From: Yokenella regensburgei ATCC 49455
Lineage (GTDB): Bacteria; Pseudomonadota; Gammaproteobacteria; Enterobacterales; Enterobacteriaceae
DNA length: 64,000 bases
NCBI RefSeq assembly: GCF_000735455.1
Contig: NZ_JMPS01000071.1
Location: 28,517-92,516, forward strand
Direction of reading: 5' to 3'
The notes beneath the pieces were generated by a model. It ran no database searches. It was given only the letters and a program-made list of their open reading frames with translations, and was not told where the DNA came from. Position numbers and translations under genes: made by a program. This document shows positions 8,521 to 17,760 of the stretch, piece by piece. Within the stretch, counting starts at the first letter, position 1, and every line of letters begins with the position of its first letter.

Positions 8521-9312
8521 ATGATCACACTATGTAACGCATGCGGAACGTCCTATGACACCGCGAACGGGCGGGTGGAACACTCCAAAATCTGTGAGGA
8601 TGAAAGGCAATACGTGCCGGTTAGCGGCCAGGCGTGGATAACCCCGGAGGCGCTTGCGGCTAACCATTCGAACATCTGGCGACAGCTTGAGCCACAGCTT
8701 TTCAGTATTCGAACGGAGCCGACGTTTGCTATCAATCAGCGCGCGATACTGCTGAGAACCCCCGAGGGCAATGTACTGTGGGACTGCGTCGCCAATCTTG
8801 ACCCGGCAACCCGGACGCTGGTGGCGGCGCTTGGCGGCTTAAGCGCTATCGCCATTTCTCATCCGCACTATTACACCACCATGCAGGACTGGGCGAGAAC
8901 CTTCAATGCCCCTGTGTATCTGCACGCCAATGACCGTGAATGGGTGATGCGCAGCAGCCCGGCTATTCGCTTCTGGGAAGGCGATTCACTGCAGATCCTG
9001 CCTGATGTTCGTCTGTTACGCCTGGGAGGACACTTCCCCGGAGGAACCGTGCTCCACTGGCGTGAAGGGAGTGGTGTTATTCTTGCGGGCGACATCGTGC
9101 AGGTGACGCCGGGGGCTGATGCGGTTTCGTTTATGTGGAGCTATCCGAATATGCTGCCGCTGGCGGCGAAAACCGTGGAAGGGGTGATCCAACGTTTGCA
9201 GGATGTGCCGTTTGGCCGGCTTTATGGCGCTTTTGCGTGGCAAAACATAACCGAGCGGGCGGACGAAATTGTCCAGCAATCAGGGAAGCGGTATATCGCG
9301 TGTCTGAGGTAA
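8521..9312 (+). CDS. Metallo-beta-lactamase-fold hydrolase with N-terminal Cys motif, operon gene 5
   Basis: 263 aa, probably cytoplasmic (no signal peptide). The N-terminus CNACGTSY...C is a likely small zinc site, followed by EDERQYVPVSGQAW, typical of a widespread uncharacterised lactamase-fold family. The core reads SHPHYYTTMQDW in place of the usual HxHxDH, then GGHFPGGTVLHW and LAGDIVQV, which would supply remaining metal ligands. The altered first motif suggests one metal site or changed chemistry. The ATG at 8521 is preferred because AAGGAG lies five bases upstream; the GTG at 8518 is too close. It starts nine bases after gene 4. Substrate unknown. Confidence 0.78.
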   Translation: MITLCNACGTSYDTANGRVEHSKICEDERQYVPVSGQAWITPEALAANHSNIWRQLEPQLFSIRTEPTFAINQRAILLRTPEGNVLWDCVANLDPATRTLVAALGGLSAIAISHPHYYTTMQDWARTFNAPVYLHANDREWVMRSSPAIRFWEGDSLQILPDVRLLRLGGHFPGGTVLHWREGSGVILAGDIVQVTPGADAVSFMWSYPNMLPLAAKTVEGVIQRLQDVPFGRLYGAFAWQNITERADEIVQQSGKRYIACLR

Positions 9313-9352
9313 AACCAGGGGAGAAAAGGGCACCATATCACCGAAAGTGAAA

Positions 9353-9429
9353 TGGTGCGTCCGAGTGGACTCGAACCACCGACCCCCACCATGTCAAGGT
9401 GGTGCTCTAACCAACTGAGCTACGGACGC
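9353..9429 (-). tRNA. tRNA-Val (GAC), distal copy
   Basis: 77 bases including encoded CCA. Acceptor stem GCGTCCG/CGGACGC, D arm with AGCTCAGTTGGTTAGAGC, anticodon stem CCACC/GGTGG around loop TTGACAT (anticodon GAC), variable and T arms with GGTTCGAGTCC. It corresponds to the E. coli valV/valW type, which also lies next to the mdtK region. It is the last copy in the transcript. Confidence 0.97.
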
Positions 9430-9433
9430 AGAA

Positions 9434-9510
9434 TGGTGCGTTTAATTGGACTCGAACCAACGACCCCCACCATGTCAAGGTGGTGCTCTAACCAACTGAG
9501 CTATAAACGC
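9434..9510 (-). tRNA. tRNA-Val (GAC), middle copy
   Basis: 77 bases with encoded CCA and the same anticodon arm and D arm as its neighbours. The acceptor stem is GCGTTTA/TAAACGC and the T stem has changed to GTTGG/CCAAT, both by paired changes. Four bases separate it from the distal copy. Confidence 0.97.
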
Positions 9511-9512
9511 AA

Positions 9513-9589
9513 TGGTGCGTTCAATTGGACTCGAACCAACGACCCCCACCATGTCAAGGTGGTGCTCTAACCAACTGAGCTATGAACGC
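9513..9589 (-). tRNA. tRNA-Val (GAC), promoter-proximal copy
   Basis: 77 bases with encoded CCA. Acceptor stem GCGTTCA/TGAACGC, anticodon GAC. Only two bases separate it from the middle copy, so the three must be cut from one precursor. Confidence 0.97.
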
Positions 9590-9602
9590 ACAACGGGGAC
9601 GA

Positions 9603-9631
9603 ATATTAGCGGCAGGGATGGGCGGTTGCAA
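9603..9631 (-). promoter_or_regulatory. Sigma-70 promoter of the tRNA-Val array
   Basis: Read on the minus strand: -35 TTGCAA (9626-9631), 17-base spacer, -10 TAATAT (9603-9608), followed by the C-rich TCGTCCCCGTTG before the first tRNA. A near-consensus promoter with a GC-rich discriminator is what stringently controlled stable-RNA operons use; the control is inferred. Confidence 0.85.
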
Positions 9632-9855
9632 GTAGAAAATGGCAGTTTTCTTTCCGTTATCACGCGATTGCAGAACAATTAGGCATAATCCCCCTATTAC
9701 TATGATGCGAAAGAATATTTTTTGCGCACCATGCTTATCAGGCAATCAGAAATTTGCATTAACACAGCTTTTACATCAGCGTTAGGTGAGAATGATAAGC
9801 ATATGTAATAATACCCCCGCGTGATAAAGCAACAAAAGCAATTAAGGAAGATGTT

Positions 9856-10686
9856 ATGTGGTATTTACTTGCAGCCTCGCTCGCTGTTCTGGCCTTTAAT
9901 CGGTCACTGGCATGGATCCTGTTGGCGATAACCGTCGTCCTGGGATTCAGTCAACAAACGCTTGGGGCACCTGCAATTTTGGTGATTGTGCTGATTGCCG
10001 CCTGTGGGCTGGTGATGAAAAAGGCAGGGGAAAAGTCAAAAGTCCTGAAATATGCCATTGAGGGAGTTTGTGTCCTGATAGCCCTCGGGCTGATGCTGCA
10101 TATGATCCCGGGTTTTCATAATCTGAAGGTCCTGGATGGCGTAATGGCGGGTCCGCAAAGCGCGCCATTCAATATGTATTACAACTTTGATAAGGCGCTG
10201 GTCCCGTTTGCGCTGGTAGCAGGAATGGGGAGCCTGTTTGTGGCGAATACCTCAGGCAAACCGGGAAAGCTTGACTGGGCGCTGCTGATACTCGCCGTAC
10301 CGGCACTGCTGCTGGTGGCGGTTGCGCTGGGGGGCCTGAAAATTGAACCGCATCTGCCGAACTGGTTGCCGCAGTTTATTCTGGCGAACATTTTCTTTGT
10401 TTCCCTGGCGGAAGAGGCCCTGTTCCGCGGCTATCTGCAACAGCGACTCTCCCGGTTAATGCATCCGGTGCTGGCGCTGGTCATTACGGCCGCGCTGTTT
10501 GGCGTGATGCATATGGCAGGTGGCCTGTTGATGGTTATTTTTGCGGGACTCGCGGGGCTGATTTACGGCTTAGCGTGGATGTGGAGCGGGAAACTCTGGG
10601 TGGCTGTGCTGTTCCACTTCGGGCTTAACGTTATCCATCTGCTGTTCTTCACCTATCCGGTGTTTCGTCATACCGCTGGCGTGTAG
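9856..10686 (+). CDS. CPBP family intramembrane glutamic protease (CAAX/Abi type)
   Basis: 276 aa with about eight hydrophobic segments. The CPBP motifs are in order near the C-terminal half: AEEALFRGY (the EExxxR motif, about residues 185-193), GVMHMAGG with a conserved His, and LFHFGLNVIH with HxxxN. It is an inner-membrane protein. Bacterial members cleave or process membrane substrates, but the target of this one is unknown. Good ribosome-binding site (AAGGAAG, six bases before ATG). It lies where E. coli K-12 has ydhR and is not part of the shared backbone I know. It shares a terminator with convergent mdtK. Confidence 0.87.
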   Translation: MWYLLAASLAVLAFNRSLAWILLAITVVLGFSQQTLGAPAILVIVLIAACGLVMKKAGEKSKVLKYAIEGVCVLIALGLMLHMIPGFHNLKVLDGVMAGPQSAPFNMYYNFDKALVPFALVAGMGSLFVANTSGKPGKLDWALLILAVPALLLVAVALGGLKIEPHLPNWLPQFILANIFFVSLAEEALFRGYLQQRLSRLMHPVLALVITAALFGVMHMAGGLLMVIFAGLAGLIYGLAWMWSGKLWVAVLFHFGLNVIHLLFFTYPVFRHTAGV

Positions 10687-10692
10687 TTAAAA

Positions 10693-10718
10693 AGGCAACC
10701 GCCCGAGGGCGGTTGCCT
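10693..10718. terminator. Bidirectional terminator between the CPBP gene and mdtK
   Basis: Perfect GC-rich stem AGGCAACCGCC / GGCGGTTGCCT with a four-base loop, between two convergent genes. Confidence 0.85.
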
Positions 10719-10723
10719 GGCAT

Positions 10724-12097
10724 TTAGCGCGCGGCGCGCTGCAAAATCACCACAGAAGGTTGACGCTGCAGGAAACGAATGCGCAGCGTCATCATTATCG
10801 CCGCTGACGTAAGGCCGAGAATGAATCCCCACCAGAAACCTGCCGGACCCATCCGCGGTACCACCAGATCGGTTAATCCCAGAATATAGCCACTTGGCAG
10901 CCCCAGCACCCAGTACGCGGTAAAAGTGATAAAGAAGATAGAGCGGGTATCTTTATAACCACGCAGAATGCCGCTGCCGATAACCTGAATGGAATCGGAA
11001 ATCTGATACAGCGCGGCCAGCAGCATCAGCTGCGATGCCAGGATGATGACCTCCGGATTGTCGTTATACAGCAGCGCAATTTGCTCACGCATGGTGACGG
11101 TGAAAATAGCCGTCAGGGTTGCCATACAGACGCCAACTCCCAGACCCGTGCGGGCGGAGGTTTGCGCATCAAGCGTTGATCCTTGTCCCAGACGATAACC
11201 GACGCGGATCGTTACCGCTGCGGCGAGCGACATTGGCAGAACAAACATCAAGGAGCTAAAGTTGAGGGCTATCTGGTGTCCCGCCACGTCGATGATGCCA
11301 AGCGGGGAGACCAGCAGAGCAACAACCGCAAACAGCGTCACCTCAAAGAACAGCGCCAGCGCGATCGGCAGACCAAGCTGCACCAGACGTTTCATCACGG
11401 CGGTATCTGGTTTATGGAACCCGGCCTCATGACGAATATCGCGCATTGAACGCGCACGCTTAACAAAAGAGAGCATGCTAAAGAACATCACCCAGTATAC
11501 GGAGGCGGTTGCAACACCGCAGCCAACGCCGCCGAGTTCCGGCATACCGAAATGACCATAAATAAAGATGTAGTTCACTGGAATATTAACCAGCAGGCCA
11601 ATAAAGCCCATTACCATGCCCGGTTTGGTTTTGGCCAGGCCTTCACACTGGTTACGACAGACCTGGAAGAATAAATATCCCGGCGCGCCCCACAGCAGAG
11701 CACGTAAATAACCGACGGCTTTATCCGCCAGCGCCGGGTCAATGTTGTGCATGGCACGAATAATATGACCGGCGTTCCAGAGAACCACCATGATAAGCAC
11801 TGAGACAAAGCCCGCGAGCCAGAACCCCTGGCGCACCTGATGCGCAATACGGTCACGTCGGCCAGAGCCGTTCAGTTGCGCGACGACCGGGGTCAGCGCC
11901 AGCAGCAGGCCGTGACCAAAGAGGATAGCCGGCAACCAGATAGAGGTACCGATAGCGACGGCGGCCATGTCGGTAGCGCTGTAGCCACCGGCCATGACGG
12001 TATCAACAAACCCCATTGCGGTTTGGGCGACCTGCGCGAGGATCACCGGTATTGCCAGTGCTAGTAACTGACGCGCTTCGATAAAATACTTCTGCAC
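10724..12097 (-). CDS. mdtK: Multidrug/Na+ antiporter, MATE family
   Basis: Twelve-helix inner-membrane MATE exporter of 457 aa, with two MatE repeats. The sequence is close to E. coli MdtK throughout, for example [20 protein letters not shown] and [15 protein letters not shown]. It exports norfloxacin-type and cationic drugs in exchange for cations in the known protein. I place the start at the GTG (VQKYFIEAR), which gives the E. coli length. An in-frame ATG four codons upstream (12109) is the alternative; neither has a strong ribosome-binding site. It is divergent from ribE, as in E. coli. Confidence 0.96.
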   Translation of the reverse strand: MQKYFIEARQLLALAIPVILAQVAQTAMGFVDTVMAGGYSATDMAAVAIGTSIWLPAILFGHGLLLALTPVVAQLNGSGRRDRIAHQVRQGFWLAGFVSVLIMVVLWNAGHIIRAMHNIDPALADKAVGYLRALLWGAPGYLFFQVCRNQCEGLAKTKPGMVMGFIGLLVNIPVNYIFIYGHFGMPELGGVGCGVATASVYWVMFFSMLSFVKRARSMRDIRHEAGFHKPDTAVMKRLVQLGLPIALALFFEVTLFAVVALLVSPLGIIDVAGHQIALNFSSLMFVLPMSLAAAVTIRVGYRLGQGSTLDAQTSARTGLGVGVCMATLTAIFTVTMREQIALLYNDNPEVIILASQLMLLAALYQISDSIQVIGSGILRGYKDTRSIFFITFTAYWVLGLPSGYILGLTDLVVPRMGPAGFWWGFILGLTSAAIMMTLRIRFLQRQPSVVILQRAAR

Positions 12098-12331
12098 GTA
12101 AACACCCATATATTGTTGTTATTGGAGAGACTAAAAAAGCCGCCGTAACTGGCAGCGAGAAGAAGAACAGGGGAATTTGCCAGTCTATTGTAGCGAGGAT
12201 TAGCCATTAAGCCAGTCAAAAAAATAGCAGGGAGTGCGCATGGGCTGGCAACCTGTTTTTTCTGCTGTTATTGTTCTGGGTAATGAATGCGGTCACGCAA
12301 ATGACATAATGGAATTACAGGAGTCAGCAGT

Positions 12332-12973
12332 ATGTTTACTGGAATTGTGCAGGGCACAGCGAAAGTGGTGTCCATTGATGAAAAACCCAATTTTCGTACC
12401 CACATCGTTGAAATGCCTGACGATATGCTGGATGGACTGGAAACCGGCGCTTCGGTCGCACACAATGGCTGCTGCCTGACGGTGACCGAGATCAACGGTA
12501 ATCGTATCAGCTTCGATTTAATGAAAGAGACGCTGCGCATCACCAATCTGGGCGAGCTGAAATCGGGTGACGAAGTCAACCTTGAGCGCGCGGCGAAGTT
12601 CAGCGATGAGATTGGCGGGCATCTGATGTCGGGCCACATCATGACGACTGCGGAAGTGGTGAAGATTCTCGCTTCTGAAAACAATCGTCAGGTGTGGTTT
12701 AAAGTGCAGGATCCTGCACTCATGAAATACATCCTGTACAAAGGGTTTATCGGCGTGGACGGCATCAGCCTGACGGTAGGCGAAGTGACGCCAACCCGTT
12801 TCTGCGTCCATTTGATTCCGGAAACCCTGGAGCGTACAACGCTTGGGAAGAAAAAAATCGGTGAGCGCGTGAATATTGAGATTGACCCGCAGACGCAGGC
12901 GGTGGTTGATACGGTTGAACGTGTGCTGGCGGCGAAAGAGACCGCAACGCGACAGGCGGCAACAGAAGAGTAA
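12332..12973 (+). CDS. ribE: Riboflavin synthase
   Basis: 213 aa (also called ribC in E. coli). Converts two 6,7-dimethyl-8-ribityllumazine molecules into riboflavin and the pyrimidinedione, the last step of riboflavin synthesis; cytoplasmic trimer. Two lumazine-binding repeats are visible, each starting with a MFTGIV-like or [14 protein letters not shown] element. The N-terminal MFTGIVQG is the family signature. Ribosome-binding site AGGAG lies before ATG. It is a single gene ending at a strong terminator shared with cfa. No FMN riboswitch was seen upstream. Confidence 0.97.
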   Translation: MFTGIVQGTAKVVSIDEKPNFRTHIVEMPDDMLDGLETGASVAHNGCCLTVTEINGNRISFDLMKETLRITNLGELKSGDEVNLERAAKFSDEIGGHLMSGHIMTTAEVVKILASENNRQVWFKVQDPALMKYILYKGFIGVDGISLTVGEVTPTRFCVHLIPETLERTTLGKKKIGERVNIEIDPQTQAVVDTVERVLAAKETATRQAATEE

Positions 12974-12974
12974 A

Positions 12975-13000
12975 AAAATCCCCGGCTTGCCGGGGATTTT
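12975..13000. terminator. Bidirectional terminator between ribE and cfa
   Basis: Stem ATCCCCGG / CCGGGGAT around CTTG, with A residues on the left and T residues on the right, suits both convergent transcripts. Confidence 0.9.
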
Positions 13001-13002
13001 TA

Positions 13003-14151
13003 TTAGCGGGGAACGCGTAAACCGTGCTCGATTCCGCGAGAGAAGACCACCTGCCAGAGCTGAATATCGCGGGCGCGAAATGCTCCGGCACAGGCATTCA
13101 GATAATAGGTGAACATGCGTTTGAAGCGTTCAGAATAATTATCTGCAATGTCTGGCCAGCTCGCGAGGAACCGCTCATACCAGGCCATCAGCGTGGTGTC
13201 GTAGTCCGCCCCAAAGTTGTGCCAGTCTTCAACAATAAAGTGCGACTCGCTGGCGTCGGCAATATGACGCACCGACGGCAGACAACCGTTAGGGAAGATG
13301 TACTTGTTGATCCACGGATCAACGTTATGGTCGGTAATTTTTGAGCCGATGGTGTGCAGCAGGAAAATACCTTCTGGTTTCAGATTGCGATCGGCAACCT
13401 CGAAATAGGTATTGTAGTTTTTTGGACCCACGTGCTCGAACATCCCTACGGACACAATACGGTCAAACTGATCGTTCAGGTCGCGGTAGTCCTGCAGCCG
13501 GATATCAACATCCAGCCCTTCGCAGCGGTCCTGCGCCATTTTCTGCTGTTCAGCAGAGATGGTCACGCCAACGACACTCACCCCGTAGTGTTTTGCCATG
13601 TAGAACGCCAGTCCACCCCAGCCGCAGCCAATATCCAGCACTCGCATGCCTGGCTTGAGCTTCAGTTTCTGGCAAATCAGATCCAGTTTTGCCAGCTGCG
13701 CATTTTCAAGCGTTTTGGCATCTTTCCAGTAACCACAGGAATATTGCATTAACGGATCTAACATCTGGCTGAAAAGATCGTTGCCAAGATCGTAATGCTC
13801 TTTACCCACAATCCAGGCTCTTTTTTTACTTTGTAGATTAAATAAACGAGCGCCTGCGATTCTCAGCGTGTCTTTCAAGTGGTGGGGCAGTTTTTTGTCC
13901 AGCTCGGCACTCAGTACCTTTTGAAAGAAAACGTCCAGCCGTTCACACTCCCACCAGCCGTCCATATAACTTTCACCAAGGCCAAGTGATCCTTCCTGGA
14001 GGACACGCTTGTAGAAACGAGGATTGGTAACCTGCGGATCGGAAGGTGCAGATCCGTTAATGGTGACATCTGCCTGACTTAACAGTTCATTGGCAATTCG
14101 GTGCCATTCGTCATTTGGCACGCTTACTTCATCAATACACGATGAACTCAT
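13003..14151 (-). CDS. cfa: Cyclopropane-fatty-acyl-phospholipid synthase
   Basis: 382 aa. It transfers a methylene group from S-adenosylmethionine to unsaturated acyl chains of membrane phospholipids as cells enter stationary phase or meet acid. The SAM-binding motif VLDIGCGWGGLAFYMAKHYG is clear, and the C-terminal NACAGAFRARDIQLWQ is typical of Cfa. Length matches E. coli. It is preceded by a 301-bp leader region with a recognisable sigma-70 promoter about 212 bases upstream. In E. coli this long leader is the target of sRNAs such as RydC. Confidence 0.97.
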   Translation of the reverse strand: MSSSCIDEVSVPNDEWHRIANELLSQADVTINGSAPSDPQVTNPRFYKRVLQEGSLGLGESYMDGWWECERLDVFFQKVLSAELDKKLPHHLKDTLRIAGARLFNLQSKKRAWIVGKEHYDLGNDLFSQMLDPLMQYSCGYWKDAKTLENAQLAKLDLICQKLKLKPGMRVLDIGCGWGGLAFYMAKHYGVSVVGVTISAEQQKMAQDRCEGLDVDIRLQDYRDLNDQFDRIVSVGMFEHVGPKNYNTYFEVADRNLKPEGIFLLHTIGSKITDHNVDPWINKYIFPNGCLPSVRHIADASESHFIVEDWHNFGADYDTTLMAWYERFLASWPDIADNYSERFKRMFTYYLNACAGAFRARDIQLWQVVFSRGIEHGLRVPR

Positions 14152-14321
14152 AGCTTCTCCATCACGCGCTAGTGATTTAGATCCATAAAACAGCGTAGTC
14201 GCTTTTTTTTAGGCTTGTGAGAAATTTCACGGAATGTACCGTGAACCAGCTATCCGACGTAGAACAGAGAAGGGTGAAAACCCTTACTGAAAGGCCATCC
14301 ATGGAGAAGCGGGAACAAATC

Positions 14322-14372
14322 CTGAACCCGTTAATGCATAATAAACTTCATAATTATGTGTAACGGGTTCAG
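14322..14372. repeat. 12-bp perfect inverted repeat at the cfa start site
   Basis: CTGAACCCGTTA (14322-14333) and TAACGGGTTCAG (14361-14372) are perfect inverted repeats. The AT-rich middle can pair further (CATAAT/ATTATG). The right arm overlaps the -10 element and predicted start of cfa, so it could be an operator or a hairpin at the 5' end of the long leader. There is no T-run, so it is not a standard terminator. Confidence 0.75.
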
Positions 14373-14399
14373 TATAGGCCGCTAAAAGCAGTGATTCAA
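14371..14399 (-). promoter_or_regulatory. cfa sigma-70 promoter (P1 equivalent)
   Basis: Minus strand: -35 TTGAAT (14394-14399), 17-base spacer, -10 TATACT (14371-14376). Transcription would begin near 14364, giving a leader of about 212 bases. That is the length known for the E. coli cfa P1 transcript. Confidence 0.8.
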
Positions 14400-14452
14400 T
14401 AAAAAAATGTTAGCAGACAAATATTATCAATTAAGTATTATATTTTCCGTAA

Positions 14453-15643
14453 TTAATTCGTGGTTTCTGCGACGACCGGCTTAGCTTCACCGCGCTGCGC
14501 CTGCATGGCGTATCCGATACCTGCCAGCACCACCGTACCCAACATCACGCTGGTTGTTGCGGTTAATGGCGCGGTGATGAAGGTAGAAACCAGCAGGCTT
14601 GCCAGGAAGCACAGACCTAATTGCAGCGTATTTTGCAGCGCCGCGGCGCGACCGGTAGCCTGCGGGAAGGGCTGGAGCGCCTGGGCAACCACGATCGGGT
14701 AAATAGTCCCATTCGCCATCGCCATAATGCAGAACGGAATAAGCAGACCGGTGAGCGTAGCGTTATCGAACAGACCCACCGCCCAGGTGGCAATGGTGCT
14801 AAGCGCAAACAGCATCATCGCCCACGGCAGCAGCTGTTTACCTTCCCATTTCTGCAGCGCAGCACGACAGCCGTAACCCCCTACCAGGAAGGCAATAGTT
14901 TGCGGCACATAGCTCAGACCAATAGCACCCGGGCCGTAACCCATCTCGTGCAGCAGGAACGGGGAGCCGGTCAGCCACGCGAAGAAACAGGCTGAACAGG
15001 CACCATAAACCAACACGTTGCCGCAGTAGGCACGGGAGCGCAGCAGGGTAAAGAAGGTCAGTTTCTTTTCTGATTTTTGTGCTGCTTTCTCGGCAGGCTT
15101 CTTCAGGCGCAGCGCCGGGATCATCAGAATCAGCGTAATAATAAACAGCGCTCCGAAAATGGCCTGCCATTCCAGATGTACCAGGATCCAGCTACCCAGC
15201 AGCGGCGCCAGCGCCGGAGAGAGAGCAACCAGCGGCATGATAGTGGCAAAAATGCGGTTGGTGCGGTGGGCCGGGTAGTAATCGGTGACCATCGCCTGCC
15301 AGGTGACCGTTGCTGCGCAGACGCCAACGGCCTGCACAAAGCGCAGGACCAGCAGCAGCATGCCGTCACGTACCCACAGCATGCCAAGGCAGCCAAGGGC
15401 AAAAATGGTTAAACCGGCAAGCAGGATCCACTTGCGACCATAGCGGTCGGACAGCGGTCCCCACAGCAGTTGCGCGACGGCGAAACCGGCCAGGAACAGG
15501 CTCAGGCTTGCGCTCACGCTGGCGGCAGGTATTTGTAGATCGCTTTGAATAGCGGCAAAAGCGGGCAGGTACATGTCCGTCGCCAGGAAGCCGAGCACGC
15601 TTAAACCGGCCAGCCAGGCAAGAAATAATTTTCCAGGTTGCAT
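14453..15643 (-). CDS. punC: Purine nucleoside importer, MFS family
   Basis: 396 aa, formerly ydhC. A twelve-helix DHA1-type major facilitator; E. coli PunC is reported to import purine nucleosides such as adenosine. MFS motif A appears as [16 protein letters not shown] in the loop after helix 2. A charged linker ([11 protein letters not shown]) separates the two six-helix halves. It is transcribed divergently from punR, its LysR-type activator, across 117 bp, the same arrangement as in E. coli. Confidence 0.93.
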   Translation of the reverse strand: MQPGKLFLAWLAGLSVLGFLATDMYLPAFAAIQSDLQIPAASVSASLSLFLAGFAVAQLLWGPLSDRYGRKWILLAGLTIFALGCLGMLWVRDGMLLLVLRFVQAVGVCAATVTWQAMVTDYYPAHRTNRIFATIMPLVALSPALAPLLGSWILVHLEWQAIFGALFIITLILMIPALRLKKPAEKAAQKSEKKLTFFTLLRSRAYCGNVLVYGACSACFFAWLTGSPFLLHEMGYGPGAIGLSYVPQTIAFLVGGYGCRAALQKWEGKQLLPWAMMLFALSTIATWAVGLFDNATLTGLLIPFCIMAMANGTIYPIVVAQALQPFPQATGRAAALQNTLQLGLCFLASLLVSTFITAPLTATTSVMLGTVVLAGIGYAMQAQRGEAKPVVAETTN

Positions 15644-15760
15644 ATCACTTTCTCTTTATAGATGCAGGTGTACGACTCAGGCGCTGAGTGTAGGGAGTGC
15701 AAAGCGGCTTGTGAAACGCTAATATTTGTTTAGTGAATTCAAAATTTTTGTAGGCAGAAA

Positions 15761-16690
15761 ATGTGGTCTGAATATTCTCTTGAAGTGGTCGATGCTGTCG
15801 CCCGTAATGGCAGCTTCAGCGCAGCGGCCCAGGAGCTGCATCGCGTGCCCTCGGCGGTCAGTTATACGGTACGTCAGCTGGAGGAGTGGCTCGCCGTACC
15901 GCTCTTTGAACGGCGTCATCGCGATGTTGAACTGACGCCTGCCGGTGTCTGGTTTTTAAAAGAAGGGCGTTCTGTTATCAAAAAAATGCAGATCACCCGC
16001 CAGCAGTGTCAGCAGATTGCCAACGGCTGGCGCGGCCAGTTGCCCATTGCCGTCGATAATATCGTCAGGCCGGAACGTACCCGGCAGATGATCGTTGATT
16101 TCTATCGCCATTTTCAGGACGTAGAGTTGATTGTCTACCAGGAAGTGTTCAACGGCGTCTGGGATGCGCTGGCTGATGGTCGGGTAGAGATGGCGATCGG
16201 CGCGACGCAGGCGATCCCGGTTGGGGGGCGCTACGCGTTTCGCGATATGGGCACACTGCACTGGGTGTGCGTGGTTGCGCATCATCATCCGCTGGCGAGC
16301 ATGGAAGGCGTGCTCAGCGATGAGGCGTTGCGCAACTGGCCTTCGCTGGTCACCGAAGATACCTCGCGATCGCTGCCAAAGCGGACCACCTGGCTTCTGG
16401 ATAACCAGAAACGCGTCGTGGTGCCGGACTGGACATCATCAGCCACCTGTCTGTCGGCGGGGTTGTGTGTTGGCATGGTGCCGGAGCATTTTGCTCGTCC
16501 GTGGATCGAAAGCGGGGAGTGGGTGGAACTGTGTCTCGAAAACCCGTACCAGGATTCCGCCTGTTGCCTGACGTGGCAGCAGCAGGATATGTCTCCGGCG
16601 CTGGCCTGGTTGCTGGATTATCTTGGAGATAGTGAAACGCTGAACCGGGAGTGGCTGCGGGTACCGGAGGCTCCGGACCCGCAGAAGTGA
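15761..16690 (+). CDS. punR: LysR-type activator of punC
   Basis: 309 aa, formerly ydhB. The N-terminal winged helix (NGSFSAAAQELHRVPSAVSY, about 16-35) is typical of LysR regulators, followed by a periplasmic-binding-like effector domain. Known E. coli PunR activates punC and so supports growth on adenosine. It lies divergent to punC. Its stop codon abuts the stop codon of convergent purR with no gap, so no terminator fits between them. Confidence 0.93.
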   Translation: MWSEYSLEVVDAVARNGSFSAAAQELHRVPSAVSYTVRQLEEWLAVPLFERRHRDVELTPAGVWFLKEGRSVIKKMQITRQQCQQIANGWRGQLPIAVDNIVRPERTRQMIVDFYRHFQDVELIVYQEVFNGVWDALADGRVEMAIGATQAIPVGGRYAFRDMGTLHWVCVVAHHHPLASMEGVLSDEALRNWPSLVTEDTSRSLPKRTTWLLDNQKRVVVPDWTSSATCLSAGLCVGMVPEHFARPWIESGEWVELCLENPYQDSACCLTWQQQDMSPALAWLLDYLGDSETLNREWLRVPEAPDPQK

Positions 16691-17716
16691 TTAACGACGA
16701 TAATCGCGGAACGGACCGTCGGCGACGGAGCGACGTTCCACCAGACGCGGATGCACCTCGATGGACTGCGAGGTTTCGCGTTTGTTGACGATACGGTCGA
16801 GCAGCATATTGAACGCCGTTTCACCCAGAGAATCTTTCGGCTGGTGAATGGTGGTCAGCGCCGGGGAGAAATAGCGGGCGTTGCGCACGTTATCATAACC
16901 GATCACCGAAATATCCGTCGGCACGCGCAATCCCATCTCGTCGGCGGCGCAAATGGCACCCATCGCCATGATATCGCCACCGCAGAATACGGCGGTTGGG
17001 CGGTGCTGCTGGCCGAGGATCTGCTGCATGGCGCGATAGCCGGATTCTGGCTCAAAGTCGCCCTGTACAATCCAGTGCTCGGGCACTTTAATCAGCGCTT
17101 CTTCCATGGCTTTCATAAAGCCGGCAAGACGGCCCGCGCCGGTGTTGCGCTCAAGCGGTCCCGGGATCACCCCGATTTCACGGTGGCCACGCTCAATCAG
17201 GTAGCGGCCTGCCATATAACCGCCTTCGAAGGCGTTATCGATAACGGAGTCGGTGAAGTCGGCATGAGCTTCGCCCCAGTCCATCACCACCATCGGGATA
17301 TGACGGTACTCTTCCAGCATTGAGATAACCGATTCCGGGTACTCAGAACACATGACCAGCAGGCCATCGACGCGCTTTTGCGCCATCATCGACAGATAAG
17401 CACGCTGCTTTTCAAGGTTGTTCCAGGCGTTACCCAGAATCAGGGTATAGCCTTTCTGGAAGCAATTTTTCTCAACCGCTTCAATGATTTCAGCGAAGTA
17501 GGCCGCTTCGCTGCTGGTCGCCAGCAGGCCAATCGATTTCGTGTGATTAACCTTCAGGCTACGGGCGACGGCGCTCGGGGAGTAGTGCAGCTCTTTGATC
17601 GCTGCCCACACCGCGTTGCGCGTCTCTTCCGCCACAAAGCGGGTTTTGTTAATTACGTGTGATACGGTTGTAGTGGAAACGTTTGCGCGCTTCGCTACAT
17701 CTTTAATCGTTGCCAT
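16691..17716 (-). CDS. purR: Purine repressor PurR, LacI family
   Basis: 341 aa from the ATG at 17716 ([10 protein letters not shown]). An in-frame ATG three codons upstream would add MRA and is less likely. The LacI helix-turn-helix ([20 protein letters not shown]) is followed by the hinge helix and the hypoxanthine/guanine-binding core. It represses de novo purine synthesis genes when bound to corepressor. Two PurR-like operators, one upstream and one within the first codons, indicate autoregulation as in E. coli. Confidence 0.96.
   Translation of the reverse strand: MATIKDVAKRANVSTTTVSHVINKTRFVAEETRNAVWAAIKELHYSPSAVARSLKVNHTKSIGLLATSSEAAYFAEIIEAVEKNCFQKGYTLILGNAWNNLEKQRAYLSMMAQKRVDGLLVMCSEYPESVISMLEEYRHIPMVVMDWGEAHADFTDSVIDNAFEGGYMAGRYLIERGHREIGVIPGPLERNTGAGRLAGFMKAMEEALIKVPEHWIVQGDFEPESGYRAMQQILGQQHRPTAVFCGGDIMAMGAICAADEMGLRVPTDISVIGYDNVRNARYFSPALTTIHQPKDSLGETAFNMLLDRIVNKRETSQSIEVHPRLVERRSVADGPFRDYRR
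17673..17688. promoter_or_regulatory. Candidate PurR operator inside purR
   Basis: GTGGAAACGTTTGCGC keeps the core AAACGTTTGCG of the PurR consensus ACGCAAACGTTTGCGT. It lies over the helix-turn-helix codons of purR. E. coli purR also carries a second operator inside the gene. Confidence 0.6.
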
Positions 17717-17760
17717 GGCTCTCACTCCAGACCATATCCTGAACTCCTGTATAACTTGCT

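Larger units (their letters stand above)
14152..14452. other. cfa leader and punC-cfa intergenic region, 301 bp
   Basis: Holds the long 5' leader of cfa (about 212 bases from the promoter below), a second inner region where the sigma-S promoter would be expected by homology, and the punC 3' flank. The region 14400-14450 is very AT-rich. No coding frame is evident. Confidence 0.6.

Noticed and set aside
9353..9589. Three regularly spaced near-identical repeats, which resemble a repeat array and also open a plus-strand frame (9352-9570) with repeated TPTMSRWCSNQLSY
   Set aside because: They are tRNA-Val genes on the minus strand with full cloverleaf pairing. The plus-strand frame is the usual false protein read across tRNA antisense. 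The units are 77 bp with 2-4 bp gaps, not a CRISPR array.
12110..12331. Possible FMN riboswitch before ribE
   Set aside because: The conserved RFN elements are not seen in this 222-bp region; in enterobacteria that riboswitch precedes ribB, not ribE.
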